This document shows positions 11,230 to 25,260 of a stretch of DNA of 64,000 nucleotides, one piece after another. The translations under genes and the position numbers were made by a program. Each line of letters begins with the position of its first letter. Position 1 is the stretch's first letter. Origin of the DNA: Neurospora crassa OR74A (Eukaryota; Ascomycota; Sordariomycetes; Sordariales; Sordariaceae); the NCBI RefSeq assembly GCF_000182925.2, contig NC_026506.1, positions 1,922,001-1,986,000 on the forward strand, read 5' to 3'. The notes under the pieces are model-generated. The model worked only from the letters and a program-made list of their open reading frames with translations, ran no database searches and was not told the DNA's origin.

Positions 11230-13213
11230 TGACTGATGTACCGTTGATCGTCGGGAAAATGTGAGCCTGGGGAAGCAAAGCTTGAGAGAACTGAACTGGT
11301 GTCCAAAGGCTACCATGATTCACATCGAATGTCCATTCCCGGCCCTAGGCATAAGAGTCCCATACTTGTAACTCAATTAGAATGCGAAAGCACATTTTTC
11401 ACAGATCTCAGGGAACAGTTGAGGGTTGGCTGTGGGTTTTCCCTAGACGTCTCACATCCTTTTCGGGCATGGGTTTTTGATTTGAATTATTTACTAACTT
11501 TGAATGGAGCGCAAAACCCCAGAGACTTGTAAAGTGATAAACCTCCATCTCAGTTAATGTAACTACCAGGTACCTACCTAGATCTGTTAGCATATCGGTG
11601 ACTTTTCTGAGCTCCGGCTGCTTCCACGCGTCTCTCTGTTTCTCCCTGGCTGATGCAATCAGCAAGTTAGCTTTCCGCAATATGGTCAGGCCACAGGCTT
11701 GATGCCGATATGAAGTGTTGCTCATGGATTTTGTTTGATTTCCTACTTGGTTCATGATACTTGAAGTTCCGGAAGGGAATGTGAGTAAGTGCTGACAGAT
11801 GAGCGCAGCCATATTATGAAGCAGAAGAAGGCAGGTGATGTCTGACGGCCAAACAACCAAGAAGGGGATCCGCCGGTCAGTAAACATGGCCCCATAATGC
11901 AGTAACGGAGAGCTCATTTAGGCTTTACTGTAACCTTCCTCTCGCGAGCTCCCAGCAATGCCTCGACAAGAGACAGCTGGACAGTAGACTTTCTAGGTAG
12001 TAGGATTATGTTAACCAAGTACAGAGAGTTTGGGGCCAGTCCAAAGTATCTGGTGGCTACTAACCAGATATCAACATCGGAAGTTCTGTGGGGTTGACCA
12101 CATAGATAGCCGAACAACTAGATTATTTACAGGCCAATTAAGTAACCATACCGTTGAAACAAGCTTGCATGAGGGCGATTCCGCTTAAGCTCGCCAGCAG
12201 CGGATAAACGCTTGCAACCTCTGCGTTATGCGGTGGCCTCGATGCCAGGATTGCTTGGCGGGTGGCATCAAAGCAGTGACAGTCATCTTATTTTGCTGGG
12301 AGACTATTTGTAAAGCTGAAAGGAACTAAATGGGAGACCGGTGTCTCGAGAAAGTGTCGCATGCGTCGGTACCTACCTACGCATCTCTCTACACTACCTA
12401 GAGGTAGGATTGAGGGGGTGGCAGGGCGGGACTACAGACTGATAGTGAGGCAAATGTAATCCTGCACTTGGTCTTGGACGTGAAGGACGCACCTCGGTCA
12501 GGTAGTGCCTTCGTCATGGGCCAGAAAGGGAAGTTAACAGAGAAGAGGACCAGATACGGGGGAAGGAAGACGGAAGGATGAAACCTATCATCCAATCGAG
12601 GACAACCCCCACCCCATCCCAGCTGAGGTTGCACCTTCGGCGAGGATGCTTGCGCGATTCCAAATGGAGCAAGTGCTTCTGACTGCCGCTGTAGCACGCA
12701 GAGTGTGATCCGCGATCAACCTAAACCACGAATTCCATGGTTGTCAAAGCATGTGAAAATAAGAAACAGAAACCTTCCTTTTTCATTCTCCGTCTCACCT
12801 TCCAGCCCGCTCACCCTGCGTACCTACTCGAACCCGTTTGAAACCGCGGAATTGCTCACTGCAGGCGAAGATTATGCGAGATAGGCCAGCCTATGCTTCT
12901 ACATGCCGTCGTACCGCCATCTCCAAGGAATCGAGCTGCTGGTTTGGTGCTGAGATCCCACTTCTTGAGAACTCCGCTAAGAAAGATTGAAGGAGGCAGT
13001 GTAACCGCGCAGTCCGTCACCGTCGGACTTCTTTCCGCAAACCATCAAGCCCTTGACGGACACCTTCACTGATTCCACCCCGTTGGCAACTTGCAATACG
13101 TGGTATTCAGCTAGGCAGGTAGTAGTGATCCTCCATAACCCGCGCTTTGGGGGTATGAGATCGAGTACTGCAGAGTACTTGTTAGGATGATATGGTCCTT
13201 GGCGTAGTCGTGG
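11230..13213. other. Gene-free flank left of the transposon nest
   Basis: Two kilobases of balanced-composition DNA without a supported gene. Several 60-170 codon frames exist on both strands but none shows a domain. Short ACCTACCTA motifs recur (11570s, 12370s). The unique sequence ends at the GTGGG target site. Confidence 0.45.
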
Positions 13214-13218
13214 GTGGG
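13214..13218. repeat. Left target-site duplication of element 1 (GTGGG)
   Basis: GTGGG abuts the TG start of the outer left LTR and the same five bases follow the CA end of the outer right LTR at 36349-36353. This pairs the two outermost LTRs as one insertion. Confidence 0.85.
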
Positions 13219-13522
13219 TGTCATAGGACTGGCGCCCGACTAGGCATCTAGCTCTAACTGGCCAGACTTGAATGCCAAGACGGCAGCCAGCATTGAAACT
13301 GCTCCAGCTGACTCGGACCACGGCACTAAGCCTCCGGCACCCGGTCTTCTAGAGTATTCTCTAGCAGCCTTAGGCTATAAGGCAACTACTAGAGTGTACG
13401 GCCATTTAAATTCTAGTATTCGAGCGACCCGGAGGGTAGCGTTTTATCCTTTCTTTCTTCGTAGAACCTTAATATATATATATAAGGCTAGTACCTACGT
13501 ATCGTTCTACTATCCCCTTACA
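13219..13522 (+). repeat. LTR A (left LTR of element 1), 304 bp
   Basis: Begins TGTCATAGG and ends CCCCTTACA. The same 304-bp unit recurs at 19698, 26941 and 36045 with many transition differences. Least RIP-altered of the four together with LTR B. Confidence 0.9.
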
Positions 13523-16500
13523 TTAGGTTCTACCTCTTTATTAATTAATTACTAGAAGGAAGGATAGTTTATAATTAATAGTATAGCGTATATTAGTATT
13601 AGAATAGTCTTGTTTTCTATACTAAATAATAATAATAATACTAATACTAATATAGAAGCTTCCTACAATTCTCTAGTAATTAGGAGCGTTAAAATACCCC
13701 CCAATACTATTAATTTACTTAATAATTTATTCTAAATTTTATAAGCGAATCCCGAATTAAAGGGGAAGGTTAAATTTATAATCCCTTTCTCTATTTACTC
13801 CTAACCTACTTTAAAGCCCGAATTTATATACCCTACTAAATAGAATTCCTTTAGTAGTAGTAATAAGAATAAAAAGAAGTTTAACGTTAATAATAGCTCT
13901 AATAATAATTCTAATAAATTATACCGGTAGAGGCCGCTTGAATTCGCTTAGTAGGACGGTAAACCTACTACCTTCTTCTTTTATTATAATAAATTAATTA
14001 AAATATATAATATAAATTTTAAGGCTAATTTATATATTAATTCCGATACTATATAGATTAAAATCCTTAATACTTTACTAATTAATAAATAGTAATAGTT
14101 AGAGGGCTATTAAACTACCCGTACTCTTTTTAGTAATAAAGATCCAACTAAGCTACTTGAGTAGATTTAATAAATCTTCGGTACTTATTATATTTAAAAT
14201 TATACCCTTAATAATTTTGCTAAAATAAAGTAGAAGGACGGTAAGCTATTTTCTAAGTTCTTTATTAATTTTAATAATAAACTCTTAAAAATTAGTAGCT
14301 ATAATTGGGATAGTTATATTAAATTAGAATTCCTTTATTATACTATTAATAAAAAATTTAGTAATTACCTTTTTACTATTAAACTCTTTAATAATTACTT
14401 TACTTATATAGAATAGCTTTAAAATATTATTTATAAATATAAAAAAATTATAAAATTCCGAACGTTCTACTAAAGTTACTTATAGAATAGTAATTAAAAT
14501 AATTAGCAAATTAGAATATATATTTTTATTACTGCTAATTTGGATTATTCTAATTACTAGTATTAAACTTATAATTCTTCTTTTATTATACTTTTTAGGA
14601 TTCGATATAATATTAATAGTAATATCCTTATAGGTACAATTAATATTCGTAGCATTCGAAGTAAGGAATCTTCTATTTAATTAAAAGGATGGGCTAAATA
14701 AATATTATAGAATAAAAGGGAGAAATACTATATTAAAGGATAGTATATTTATTATAGTACTACTAATTATATTATTACTAAATGTTTATACCTACTAATT
14801 ATAAATCTTTAAGGTAAAGGAATATATATTTAAATTATTTAAGTAACCCTATTATTCGATGAAGAATTTTGAATAATTGAATTCTTAGATTCTAAATTAG
14901 ACTAGGGAAAAGAGTAATTCTAGTACGAAATTAAATATTAGAGCCTACCCTTAAGGTACTAAATAAAGTAGAAGAATTTAAACCCTAAATAGAAATAGGA
15001 CTAATTTTAATACTAATTATTATTAATTTTATTAATTTATTTTATACTTTTATTAATAAAGGTTATTAGTACTATACTATTATTAGTAAAAATATTATTT
15101 AGAATTTCTAGATCTTTGTCGTTTTAATTCCGGTTTGGTAAATTTGAGGCGCTATAGTAACTATAGAAGGCGCCTCTATCTAAAGTATTGCGTATTTCCT
15201 TATAGAGTTTTAAGACTATATTTTACTAATTTATATATATATAGTACCAGAGCTTAAATACTCTATTATTCTTAGGAAACTATAATTAACGGTTAACTAA
15301 ATATATTCAGTCCCTTATAAAAAGAAATTCTTATATAATACTATTTAATTTTGGATAAATTACATTGATAAATTTAAACTTAAAACCCTATTCTTCGAGG
15401 AACTTTAAGGAGTTACATATATTTTCGCTATTACCTTTATTAGGTACATTTATTAAATAAATAAAAATAAAGGTTGGGTTACTATAGAAACTTCTATATT
15501 TGCTATCCGGTTAAAGGATATTGAAAAGGCTTTAGTACTTAAGTAGGTTTAAATTAATAAGGAATTCTGATAAATTATTCCTAAAGATTTTTAGGACTTT
15601 ATTCCTTTCTTTAGGAAGTAGGAAATTAATTATTTTAATAATTATAAATTTAGGGTTAATTTAAAAATCGAATTGAAGAAGGGGCTCGATAGTAGGGATT
15701 TTCCACTCCCCTTCGGCCTATTATATAATATATTCTAAAAGGAATTTTTAATATTTAAGAAGATTTTCTAGGATTTAATAAATAAAGGCTTTATTTGTAC
15801 TAATAGTTCGGCCGTTAAAGCTTCCGTTCTTTTCGTTCGGAAGCTGGGTAGAGGCTTTTATTTTTATTATAATTATTAAACTTTTAATATAATTATTCGA
15901 ATAGATTAGTACCCCTTACTATTAATCCGAGAAATATTCTAAATATTTAAAGGAATAAAGTAGTTCTTTAAGGTAAATATAGTATAAACCTTCTATAAAA
16001 TCCGAATAGTAGGAGGAGAAGAATATAAAATAGTATTTTGAATATATTATAGCCTATTTGAATAATTAATAGTCCCTTTCGGGTTGTGCGGTACTCTAGT
16101 TGCCTTCTAACGGTATATTAATTAAGTATTATAAGAATTTTTTAATAATTTCTATTTAGTATATATAAACGATATCTTTATTTTTATTACTGGGTTTCGA
16201 GAAAACTATATATAAAAGGTCCGTATAGTATTCGAGCGTTTTTGAAATACCGGGCTTTATTTAAACCTTAATAAGTATAAGTTTGTTATTAAGAAGGTTA
16301 AGTATTTAAGATTTATTATTTACGCCGGTATAGGTATTTAAGTAGATTTTGAGAAGGTTAAGACTATCCTAGAATAGAATGTTCTAGTATCTTAGAAGGG
16401 GGTTTGGAATTTTTTAGAATTTATAAACTATTATTGGATATTTATACCCGGATTTACTATAGTAGCTATACTATTTATAGTATTAATTAGTAAAGGAGTT

Positions 16501-18780
16501 CTATTTAAATAATTAATAATATATAAAGAGGTATTTTAATTATTTAAAATTTTATTTATTCGAACGCTTATACTTATTAAGTAGGACTCCGAGCGCCTAA
16601 TATTCTTAGAGGCCGATTGTAGCGGGTTTACTCTTGGGGGCTATTTAATATAGGAAGTAGATAGTTAACGGCGTATAGTAGCCTTTTATTTAAGGAAATT
16701 AAAGTTGGTGGAATATAATTACCTTATTTATAATAAAGAGATACTAGTAATTGTTAATTGTTTATAGGAATAGTAAGCCGAGCTATATAATTGCAATAGC
16801 TTTATTATTTTAATTAATTATTATAACTTAGAATATTTTATAATTTAATAGTATTTATTTAAATAGTAAGCCCGCTAAACCGAATATTTCTCTAGGTTCT
16901 CTTTCGAATTTTAATATTAGTTGGGTAAAGAAGTGGTAGTATTAAATATATTGTTTTAGAGGGAGTAGGACTGTCCTACCGAAGGCGATAGAGAGGTTCG
17001 AGATTTTTAATTTATTCTTGAATTTGCTTTATACAATTATATTTGTATTTTAGTAATGGGTTTTTAGGGTTTTCGAATAATTCGGAGGAAGGGTGTAAAA
17101 ATCTTTAAAAATCTAGATTTATAATAGCTTTAGGACTTTATAGTAGGAAGGGACGTTATATATTAATAAATTTTTAAAGTAATAAAGAATAACGTAAGGG
17201 ATTTACTCTCCTCTTTTAAATTTAAAGTTTAAATAGCTAATTACTTTATTAATAACTTTAAGTGCTTAAAATACTAAGGGAGGCTATAGATCTCCAAATA
17301 CCCGGTAATTACCGAAGCGGAAGCTATAAAGCTATTTAATACTAATTAAGAGTTTAATATATTCCGTACCTATATTATTTAAATTATATACAATTCTTAA
17401 ATATTTGGGTATTCTAATAGAGAAGGTACTATTATAACCCTAGTTCGCTACTTCTACTAGCTATTACTTAGAATCTATATAAGGCAATTCCTATATAATT
17501 ACTATATATATAGCTCTATTAAATATTAAAAAGCCTAGAGGAAGGGGTTACTCTAATTAATATTAGTATTAAATTAATTCTTCTGAAAAGTTTAAATAGA
17601 TTTCATTACGGACTTTCTATTAATTAGAAATAATATTTACCTATTTATTATTAAGGACCGCCTTAGTAAGAATGTAATATTAGAATTAATATTATTAATA
17701 AAGGTTAAAGTTTACGTCGAGAGATTTATAAGCTGCTTCGTAAGGTATTATAGATAGTTACGGTCTATAATTAATAACTAGGGTTTTAATTAGATTAGGC
17801 GGTTTTGGAATAAATTTTACAAACTATTTGGAATTAAATAATTTCTTAGTGCCGTTTATTATCTTTAGATTAATAGCGGCCTAGAATAAATAAATTAAAA
17901 AGTATAAACCTTCCTAAAAGTATATATTAATTAAATTTAAAATAATTAGTATGAATAATACCTATTAGTATAGTTTACTATTAATAGCCGTATTAATACT
18001 TTAATTAATATATTTCCCTTCTTTATAGTTTATAGATTTAATTTAAAGTTAGTAGTTTTAATAATCCCTAAAACTATTAGAAACTCCTATATACCTACCG
18101 ATATCTAGGTTCGGCAATTTATTGAGAAGCTATTATAAATTACGGATTTATATTAAATTACAATAGCTATAGCGGCTTAGGAATAAAAAAGGTTTGTTAA
18201 TTGTAGTTGTTAGCCGGTAGAGAGGTTCTAAATTGGTAATAAAGTATAGTTTAATTTTAAGAATTATATTTTATTAAGGCTTAAGAAGAAGTTAAATTAG
18301 TTATACGTTGAGTATATAGTTTTAAGAGTATTTTCACTTCTAATTGTAAAGCTCTTAGGCTTCTTAAATAATATTTATAATATTTTTTATATTAATTTCC
18401 TTTAATAAGTTACTAAAAATTCCTTACCGGACTAAATTGTAGTTAACAAATAGCTACTACTAGTAATTATAGAAGGAGAGAAAGAGTCTTATATAGAAAA
18501 AATCCTATATGTTGGAGGGCCCTTAATTAAATGGATAGCTTTTGTAAAGTAGAAAGGATATTATAAACTTTTGTAGTACTAATTTAGAGATTTTTAAAAT
18601 ATTGAAGCGTTTGAGCTCTTTAAAAAATAATATAGGGATATTTAAATTAATAATGGACCTTTAAATAAATTTATAAAAGGAGAGATATTAGTAGAGTAAG
18701 AAAAGTAAGTAAAATTAGTATTTGGAGGTAAAAAATGCGGTTACTAATTTAAGATGCTACTAATATTAATCTATTATACT

Positions 18781-19680
18781 TAAAACTCTCCAATATTTAA
18801 TACTACCTTAATACCTAATTTAATTATATTATTTAGAAATAATAATATTATAACCGTACTATTACGGGGAACCCGCAATTTTCTCCTCTTCTTCGGAGGA
18901 AAAGTAATTTTTTTTACCGAATTTGAGAATTAAATTATTTTCTTCAACCGAATCTTCTCCTCGGGGGTATTCCCCTCCTATTATATTATTTCTATTAATA
19001 CTACTAAATCCTCCTTTAATACTTAAATATTTATTACCCCTTCCTTTAATTCCTTTTCCTCCTTTAATTCCCTAATACCTACTACCTCTTTTCTACTAAA
19101 TAATATATTTAAATAAATATATAATTCCTCCTTTCCTAGTAATACTCTATTCCCCTTTATTATTCTATACTACTCTTCTAACTTCCTAATACGAATTTTT
19201 AATTTTGTAATTAATTTATTAAAAATAGTACTTATTACTCTAGCCGCTACCCTTTCCTAGAAGGATTAAATTACTTTAAATATTTGAATATTAATTTTAG
19301 TAATAAGGGTATTTAAATGAGTAGCGGCCGTAACGGTAGTATATTTAGTATTCCGGGTAAATTCTATAATAATATTTACCGAGGTAATTAATTTATAATT
19401 AATTAAAAATAATTTAACAAATAATAATAATTATAAAGCTACTGAACTACTTTAGTTTATACGAAGAACCCCGAGATTCTCCTTTAGAGCCTTTAATCTT
19501 TCGAGTATTACGACCGAAGTTGGGGCCGAGGACGAAGAAACGTTTGGAACTATAATTAGAAGTATTATAGTAATAGAAAAGAGGGTTAGTAGCGTTTTAT
19601 TAATAGGGTAATTAAATATAAAGTAGGTAGTATTTTTAAAATTAAATTAATAATTAAAATAAAATAAAGGGATTTAAGGA
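18781..19680 (-). pseudogene. Antisense ORF relic downstream of pol (element 1)
   Basis: Read on the minus strand, one frame of about 300 codons continues with about nine stops, all TAA or TAG and none TGA, far fewer than expected for such AT-rich DNA. It reads like protein: an APTSVV linker, LERLKALKENLGVLRIN, hydrophobic and helical segments, a long Lys/Glu-rich coiled-coil stretch (GIRELKEEKELKEG), and a basic nuclear-localisation-like motif PPKKRRKLRVPR near the end. The same frame is present in element 2. It lies opposite to gag-pol, between the chromodomain and the 3' end. I do not recognise a family. That it once encoded a protein is inference from the RIP-type stop pattern. Confidence 0.5.
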
Positions 19681-19692
19681 AATTTACGGAGC

Positions 19693-19697
19693 TATAT
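19693..19697. repeat. Left target-site duplication of element 2 (TATAT)
   Basis: TATAT precedes the TG of LTR B and is repeated at 27245-27249 immediately after LTR C. This shows that LTR B and LTR C belong to one insertion nested in element 1. Confidence 0.75.
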
Positions 19698-20001
19698 TGT
19701 TATAGGACTGGCGCCCGACTAGATATCTGGCTCTGACTGGCTAGACTTGAGTGCTAAGACGGTAGCCAGTATTGAGACTGCTCTAGCTGACTTGGACTAC
19801 GGCACTAAACCTCCGGCACCCGGTCTTCTAGAGTATTCTCTAGCAGCCTCAGGCTATAAGGCAGCCACTAGAGTATATAACTATTTAAGTTCTAATATTC
19901 GAACGACTTAGAGGGTAGCGTTTTATCCTTTTTTTCTTCGTAGAACCTTAATATATATATATAAGGCTAGTACCTACATATTGCTCTACTATCCCCTTAT
20001 A
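19698..20001 (+). repeat. LTR B (left LTR of element 2), 304 bp
   Basis: Begins TGTTATAGG, ends CCCCTTATA; the terminal CA has become TA, a RIP-type change. Very similar to LTR A. Confidence 0.9.
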
Positions 20002-23000
20002 TTAAATTCTACTACTTTATTAATTAATTATTAAAAAGAAGGATAGTTTATAATTAATAGCGCAGCGTATACTAATATTAGAATAATTTCTTTTTTTATA
20101 CTGAATAATAATAATAATACTAATACTAATATAGAAGCTTCCTATAATTCTCTAGTAATTAGGAGTATTAAAGTACCCTTTAATATTATTAACTTATTTA
20201 ATAATTTATTCCGAATTTTGTAAGCGAATTCCGAATTAAAGGGGAAGGTTAAATCTATAATCCCCTTCTCTATTTACTCCTAGCCTATTTTAAAGCTTGA
20301 ATTTACGTACCCTATTAAGTAGAATTCCTCTAATAGTAGTAATAAAGATAAAGAGAAATTTAATGCTAATAATAATTCTAATAGTAATTTTAGTAAATTA
20401 TATTAATAGAAGCTATTCGAATTCCCTTAGTAGGATGGTAAACCTATTACCTTCTTCTTCTACTATAATAAATTAATTAAAATGTATAATATAAATTTTA
20501 AGGCCGGTTTACGTACTAATCCTAATACCGTATAGATCGAAATCCTTAATACCCTACCGATCGATAAGTAATAATAGTTAGAGGGCTATTAGACCGCCCG
20601 TACTCTCTCTAATAATAAAGATCTAACTAAATTATTCGAGTAAATCCGGTAAATCTTTGGTATTTATTATACCTAAAATTACGCCCTTAATAATCTTACT
20701 AAAATAAAATAAAAAGACGGCGAACTATTTTCTAAATTCTTTATTAATTTAAATAATAAATTCCTAAAAATTAGCGGCTATAATTAGGATAGTTACGCTA
20801 AGTTAAAATTCCTTTATTACGCTATTAATAAGAAGTTTAATAACTATCTCTTTATTATTAAATTCTCTAATAATTACTTTATTTACGTAGAATAATTCTA
20901 AAATATTATTTATAAATATAAAAAGATTATAGAGTTCCGAACGCTCTATTAAAATTATTTATAGAACGGCAATTGAAATAATTAGCGAATTAGAATATAT
21001 ATCTTTATTACTACTAGTTCGGGTTATTTTAATTATTAGTATTAGACCCGTAGCTCTTCCTCTACTATACCCTCTAGGATTTAATATAATATTAATAGTA
21101 ATATCTTTATAAGTATAATTAATATTCGTAGTATTCGAAGTAAAAGGTCTTTTACTTAGCTAAAGGGACGGGTTAAATAAGTATTATAAAACGAAAGGGA
21201 GAAATGCCGTACTAAAGGATAGTATATTCGTTATAGTACTACTAGTCATATTATTACTAAATATCCGTATTTATTGGCTATAAATCCTTAAGGTAAGGGA
21301 ATATATATTTAAATTATTTAAGTAGCCCTATTATTTAATAAAGAATTTCGAATAACCGAACTCTTAGATTCCGAATTGGACTAGGGAAAAGAATAGCTTT
21401 AGTACGAAGTTGGGTGTTAGAGCCTACCCCCGAAGTACTAAGTAAAGTAGAAGAGTTTAAACTTTAAATAGAAATAGGACTAATTTTAATATTAATTATT
21501 ATTAATTTTACTAATTCATTTTACGCCCTTATTAATAAAGGTTATTAATGCTATACTATTATTAATAAAAATATTATATAGGATCTCTAAATCCCTATTA
21601 TTTTAATTCTAGTTCGGTAGATCCGAAGCGCTATAGCGACTATAAAAAGCGTTTCTATTTAAAGTATCGTATATTTTTTTATAGAATTTTAAAATTATAT
21701 TTTACTAATTTACGCGTATGTAGTACCGGAGTTTGAATACCCTATTATTCTTAGGAAATTATAATTAATAGTTAACTAAATATATTTAGTCCCCTATAAG
21801 AAGAAACTCTAGTATAGTATTATTTAATCCTAAATAAATTATATTAATAAATTTAAATTTAAGACCCTATTCTTCGAGGAATTCTAAGGAACTACGTACG
21901 TTCTTACTACTACCTTTATTAAGTATATTCGTTAAATAAATAAAAATAAGGGCCGGGCTATTATAGAAACTTCTATATTTGTTGTCCGATTAGAGGATAT
22001 TGAAAAAGCTTTAATATTTAAATAGATTTAAATTAATAAAGAATTCTAATAAATTATCCCTAAAGATTTCTAGGACTTTATTCCTTTCTTTAGGAAGTAG
22101 GAAGCTAATTATTTTAATAATTATAAACTTAAAATTAATTTAAAAATCGAATTAAAGAAGGAGCCCAACAATTAGAATCTCCCGCTCCTCTTCGGCCCAT
22201 TGTATAATATATTCCAAGAGGAATTCTTAATATTTAAAAAGATTCTCCGGGATTTAATAAATAAAAGTTTTATTTATATTAGTAATTCGGTTACTAGAGC
22301 CCCTATTCTCTTTATTCGGAAGTTAAATAGAGGCCTTTACTTCTATTGTAATTACTAAGCTCTTAATATAATTATTCAAATAGACTAGTACCCTCTACTA
22401 TTAATTTGAAAGATGTTCCGAGTATTTAAGGGAATAAAGTAGTTCTCTAAGGTGGATATAGTACAAGCCTTCTATAAAATTCGAATAATAGAAGGAGAAG
22501 AGTATAAAATAGCGTTTCGAATACGCTATAGCCTATTCGAATAATTAGTAATCCCCTTCGGGTTGTATAATACTCTAATTACCTTCCAATAGTATATTAA
22601 TTAAATATTACAAAAATTTCTTAATAACTTCTACTCAATATATATAAATAACGTCCTTATTTTTACTAATAGGTTTCGAGAAAACTATATATAGAAAGTC
22701 CGTATAATATTTAAGCGTCTCTGAAATGCCGGGCTTTATTTAAACCCTAATAAATATAAGTTTACTATTAAGAAGGTTAAATATTTAGGATTTATTATTT
22801 ACGCTAGTATAAGTATTTAAATAAACCTTAAGAAAGTTAAGGCTATTCTAAAATAGAACGTTCTAATATTTTAAAAGGGAGTTCGGAATTTTTTAGGATT
22901 CGTAAATTATTATTAAATATTTATACCCGAATTTACTATAATAATTATACTACTTATAATATTAATTAGTAAAGGAGTCCTATTTAAATAGTTAGTAGCG

Positions 23001-25260
23001 TATAAAGAAGTATTTTAATTATTTAAGACTCTATTTATTCGAATGCCTATATTTACCGAGTAGGATTCTAAGCGCTTAATATTCTTAGAAGTTAATTGTA
23101 GTAGGTTTACTTTCGGGGGCTATTTAATATAGGAAGTAGACGGCTAATAGCGTATAGTAGCCTTTTACTCGAGGAAATTAAAGCTAGTGGAATATAATTA
23201 TTCTATTTATAATAAAGAGATATTAGCAATTATTAATTATTTATAAGAGTAGTAAATTAAATTACGTAATTATAATAATTTTACTATTTTAATTAATTAT
23301 TGTAATTTAAAATACTTTATAATTTAGTAATATTTATTTAAATAGTAAGTCCGTTAGGCCGAATACCTTTTTAAATTCTCTTTCGAATTTTAATATTAGC
23401 CGGGTAAAGAAGCGGTAGTACCGGATATATTATTTCAAAGGGAGTAGGACTATCCTACCGAAGGCGATAGAAAGGCTTAAAATCTCTAACTTATTCCCGA
23501 ATTTACTTTATATAATTATATCTATATTTCGGCAATAAATCTTCGAAATTCTTAAATAATTCGGAGGAAGGGTATAAAAATCTTTAAAAATCCGAATTTA
23601 CAATAGCTTTAGGACTCTATAATAAGAAGGGACGTTATATATTAGTAAATCTTTAAAGTAATAAAGAACGACGCAAAAGATTTACCCCCTTCTTTTAAAT
23701 TTAAAGTTTAAATAGCCGATTATTCTATTAATAACCTTAAGCGCTTAAAATATTAAAGGAGGCTATAAATCCCTAGGTACCCGGTAACTACCGAAGTAGA
23801 AATTATAAAGCTATCCGATATCGACCGAGAGTTTAATATACTCTATACCCGTATTATCTAAATTACATATAATTTTCAAGTATTTAAGTACTTTAGTAGA
23901 GAAGGTACTATTATAGCTCTAATCCGCTATTTCTATTAATTACTACTTAGAATTTATATAAGGTAATTCCTATATAACTACTATATATATAGCTCTATTA
24001 AGTATTAGAGAGTTTAAAGGAAGGAGTTATTCTAATTAATATTAATATTAGATTAATTCTTCTAAGAGGTTTAAATAAATTTTATTATAAACCTTCTATT
24101 AATTAGAAATAATATTCACCTACTTATTATTAAGGACCGCCTTAGTAAAAATATAATATTAGAATTAATATTGTTAATAAATACCGAAGTTTATACTAAG
24201 AGATTTATAAGTTATTTTATAAAGTATTATAAATAATTATAATCTATAGTTAATAATTAGGGTTCTAATTAAATTAGGCGGTTCTAGAGTAAATTCTACG
24301 AACTATTTAGAATTAAATAGTTTTTTAGTACTATTTATTATTTCTAAATTAATAGTAGCCCGGAATAAATAAATTAAGAAGTATAAGCTTTCCTAAAAGT
24401 ATATATTAATTAAGCTTAAAATAATTAATATAAATAGTACCTATTAGTACAATTTACTATTAATAATTATATTAATACCTTAATTAGTATATTTCCCTTC
24501 TTTATAATTTACGGATTTAACTTAAAGTTAATAGTTCTAATAATCCCTAAAACTATTAAAAACTCCTATATACCCACTAACGTTTAAATTTAGTAATTTA
24601 TTAAAAAGCTATTATAAATTACAAATTTATATTAAATTATAATAGTTATAGCGGTTTAAAAATAAGAAAGGTTTACTAATTATAGCTATTTACTAGTAGA
24701 GAGGTTCTAAGTTAGTAATAAGGTATAGTTTAACTTTAAGAATTATATTTTATTAAAGCTTAAGAAGAAATTAAATTAGTTATACGCTAAGTATATAGTT
24801 TTAAAAGTATTTTTACTTCTAATTATAGAATTCTCGGGCTTCCTAAATAATATTTATAACGTCTTCTATATTAACCTCCTCCAATAGGCTATTAAAAATC
24901 CCTTACTAAATTAAATTATAACCGACGAATAATTACTACTAGTAATTATAGAAGGAGAGAAAGAATACTACGTAGAAAAAGTTTTATACGTTAGAAGGCC
25001 CCTAATTAAACGGATAGCCTTTATAAAATAGAAAGGATATTATAAACTTTTATAATATTAATTTAGAAATTTTTAGAATACTGAAGTATTCGAATTCTTC
25101 GAAAAGTAATATAGGAATACTTAAATTAATAACGGACCCTTAAATAAATTTACAAAAGGAGAAATATTAGTAGAGTAAGAAAAGTAAATAAAATTAATAT
25201 TTAGAAGTAAAAAATATAGTTGTTAATTTAAAATACTATTAATATTAGCCCGCTATATTT

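Larger units (their letters stand above)
13523..19697 (+). pseudogene. Element 1 gag-pol relic (left arm)
   Basis: Degraded plus-strand gag-pol of a Ty3/gypsy element. Recognisable blocks in order: gag with a possible zinc-knuckle remnant (near 14780), protease region unresolved, reverse transcriptase about 15650-16500, RNase H about 16560-16900, integrase about 17400-18100, chromodomain about 18490-18640. The catalytic reverse-transcriptase box has one of its two Asp codons changed to Asn. The frame is broken by dozens of TAA/TAG codons. After the chromodomain the sense strand stops looking coding and the antisense strand takes over (see 18781-19680). The arm ends abruptly at the TATAT target site without a polypurine tract, because the real 3' end sits beyond elements 2 and 3. 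Confidence 0.8.

Noticed and set aside
11408-11917. 169-codon minus-strand frame with a helical Lys/Glu-rich middle
   Set aside because: No domain, no start context and no splice support; kept out as too weak.
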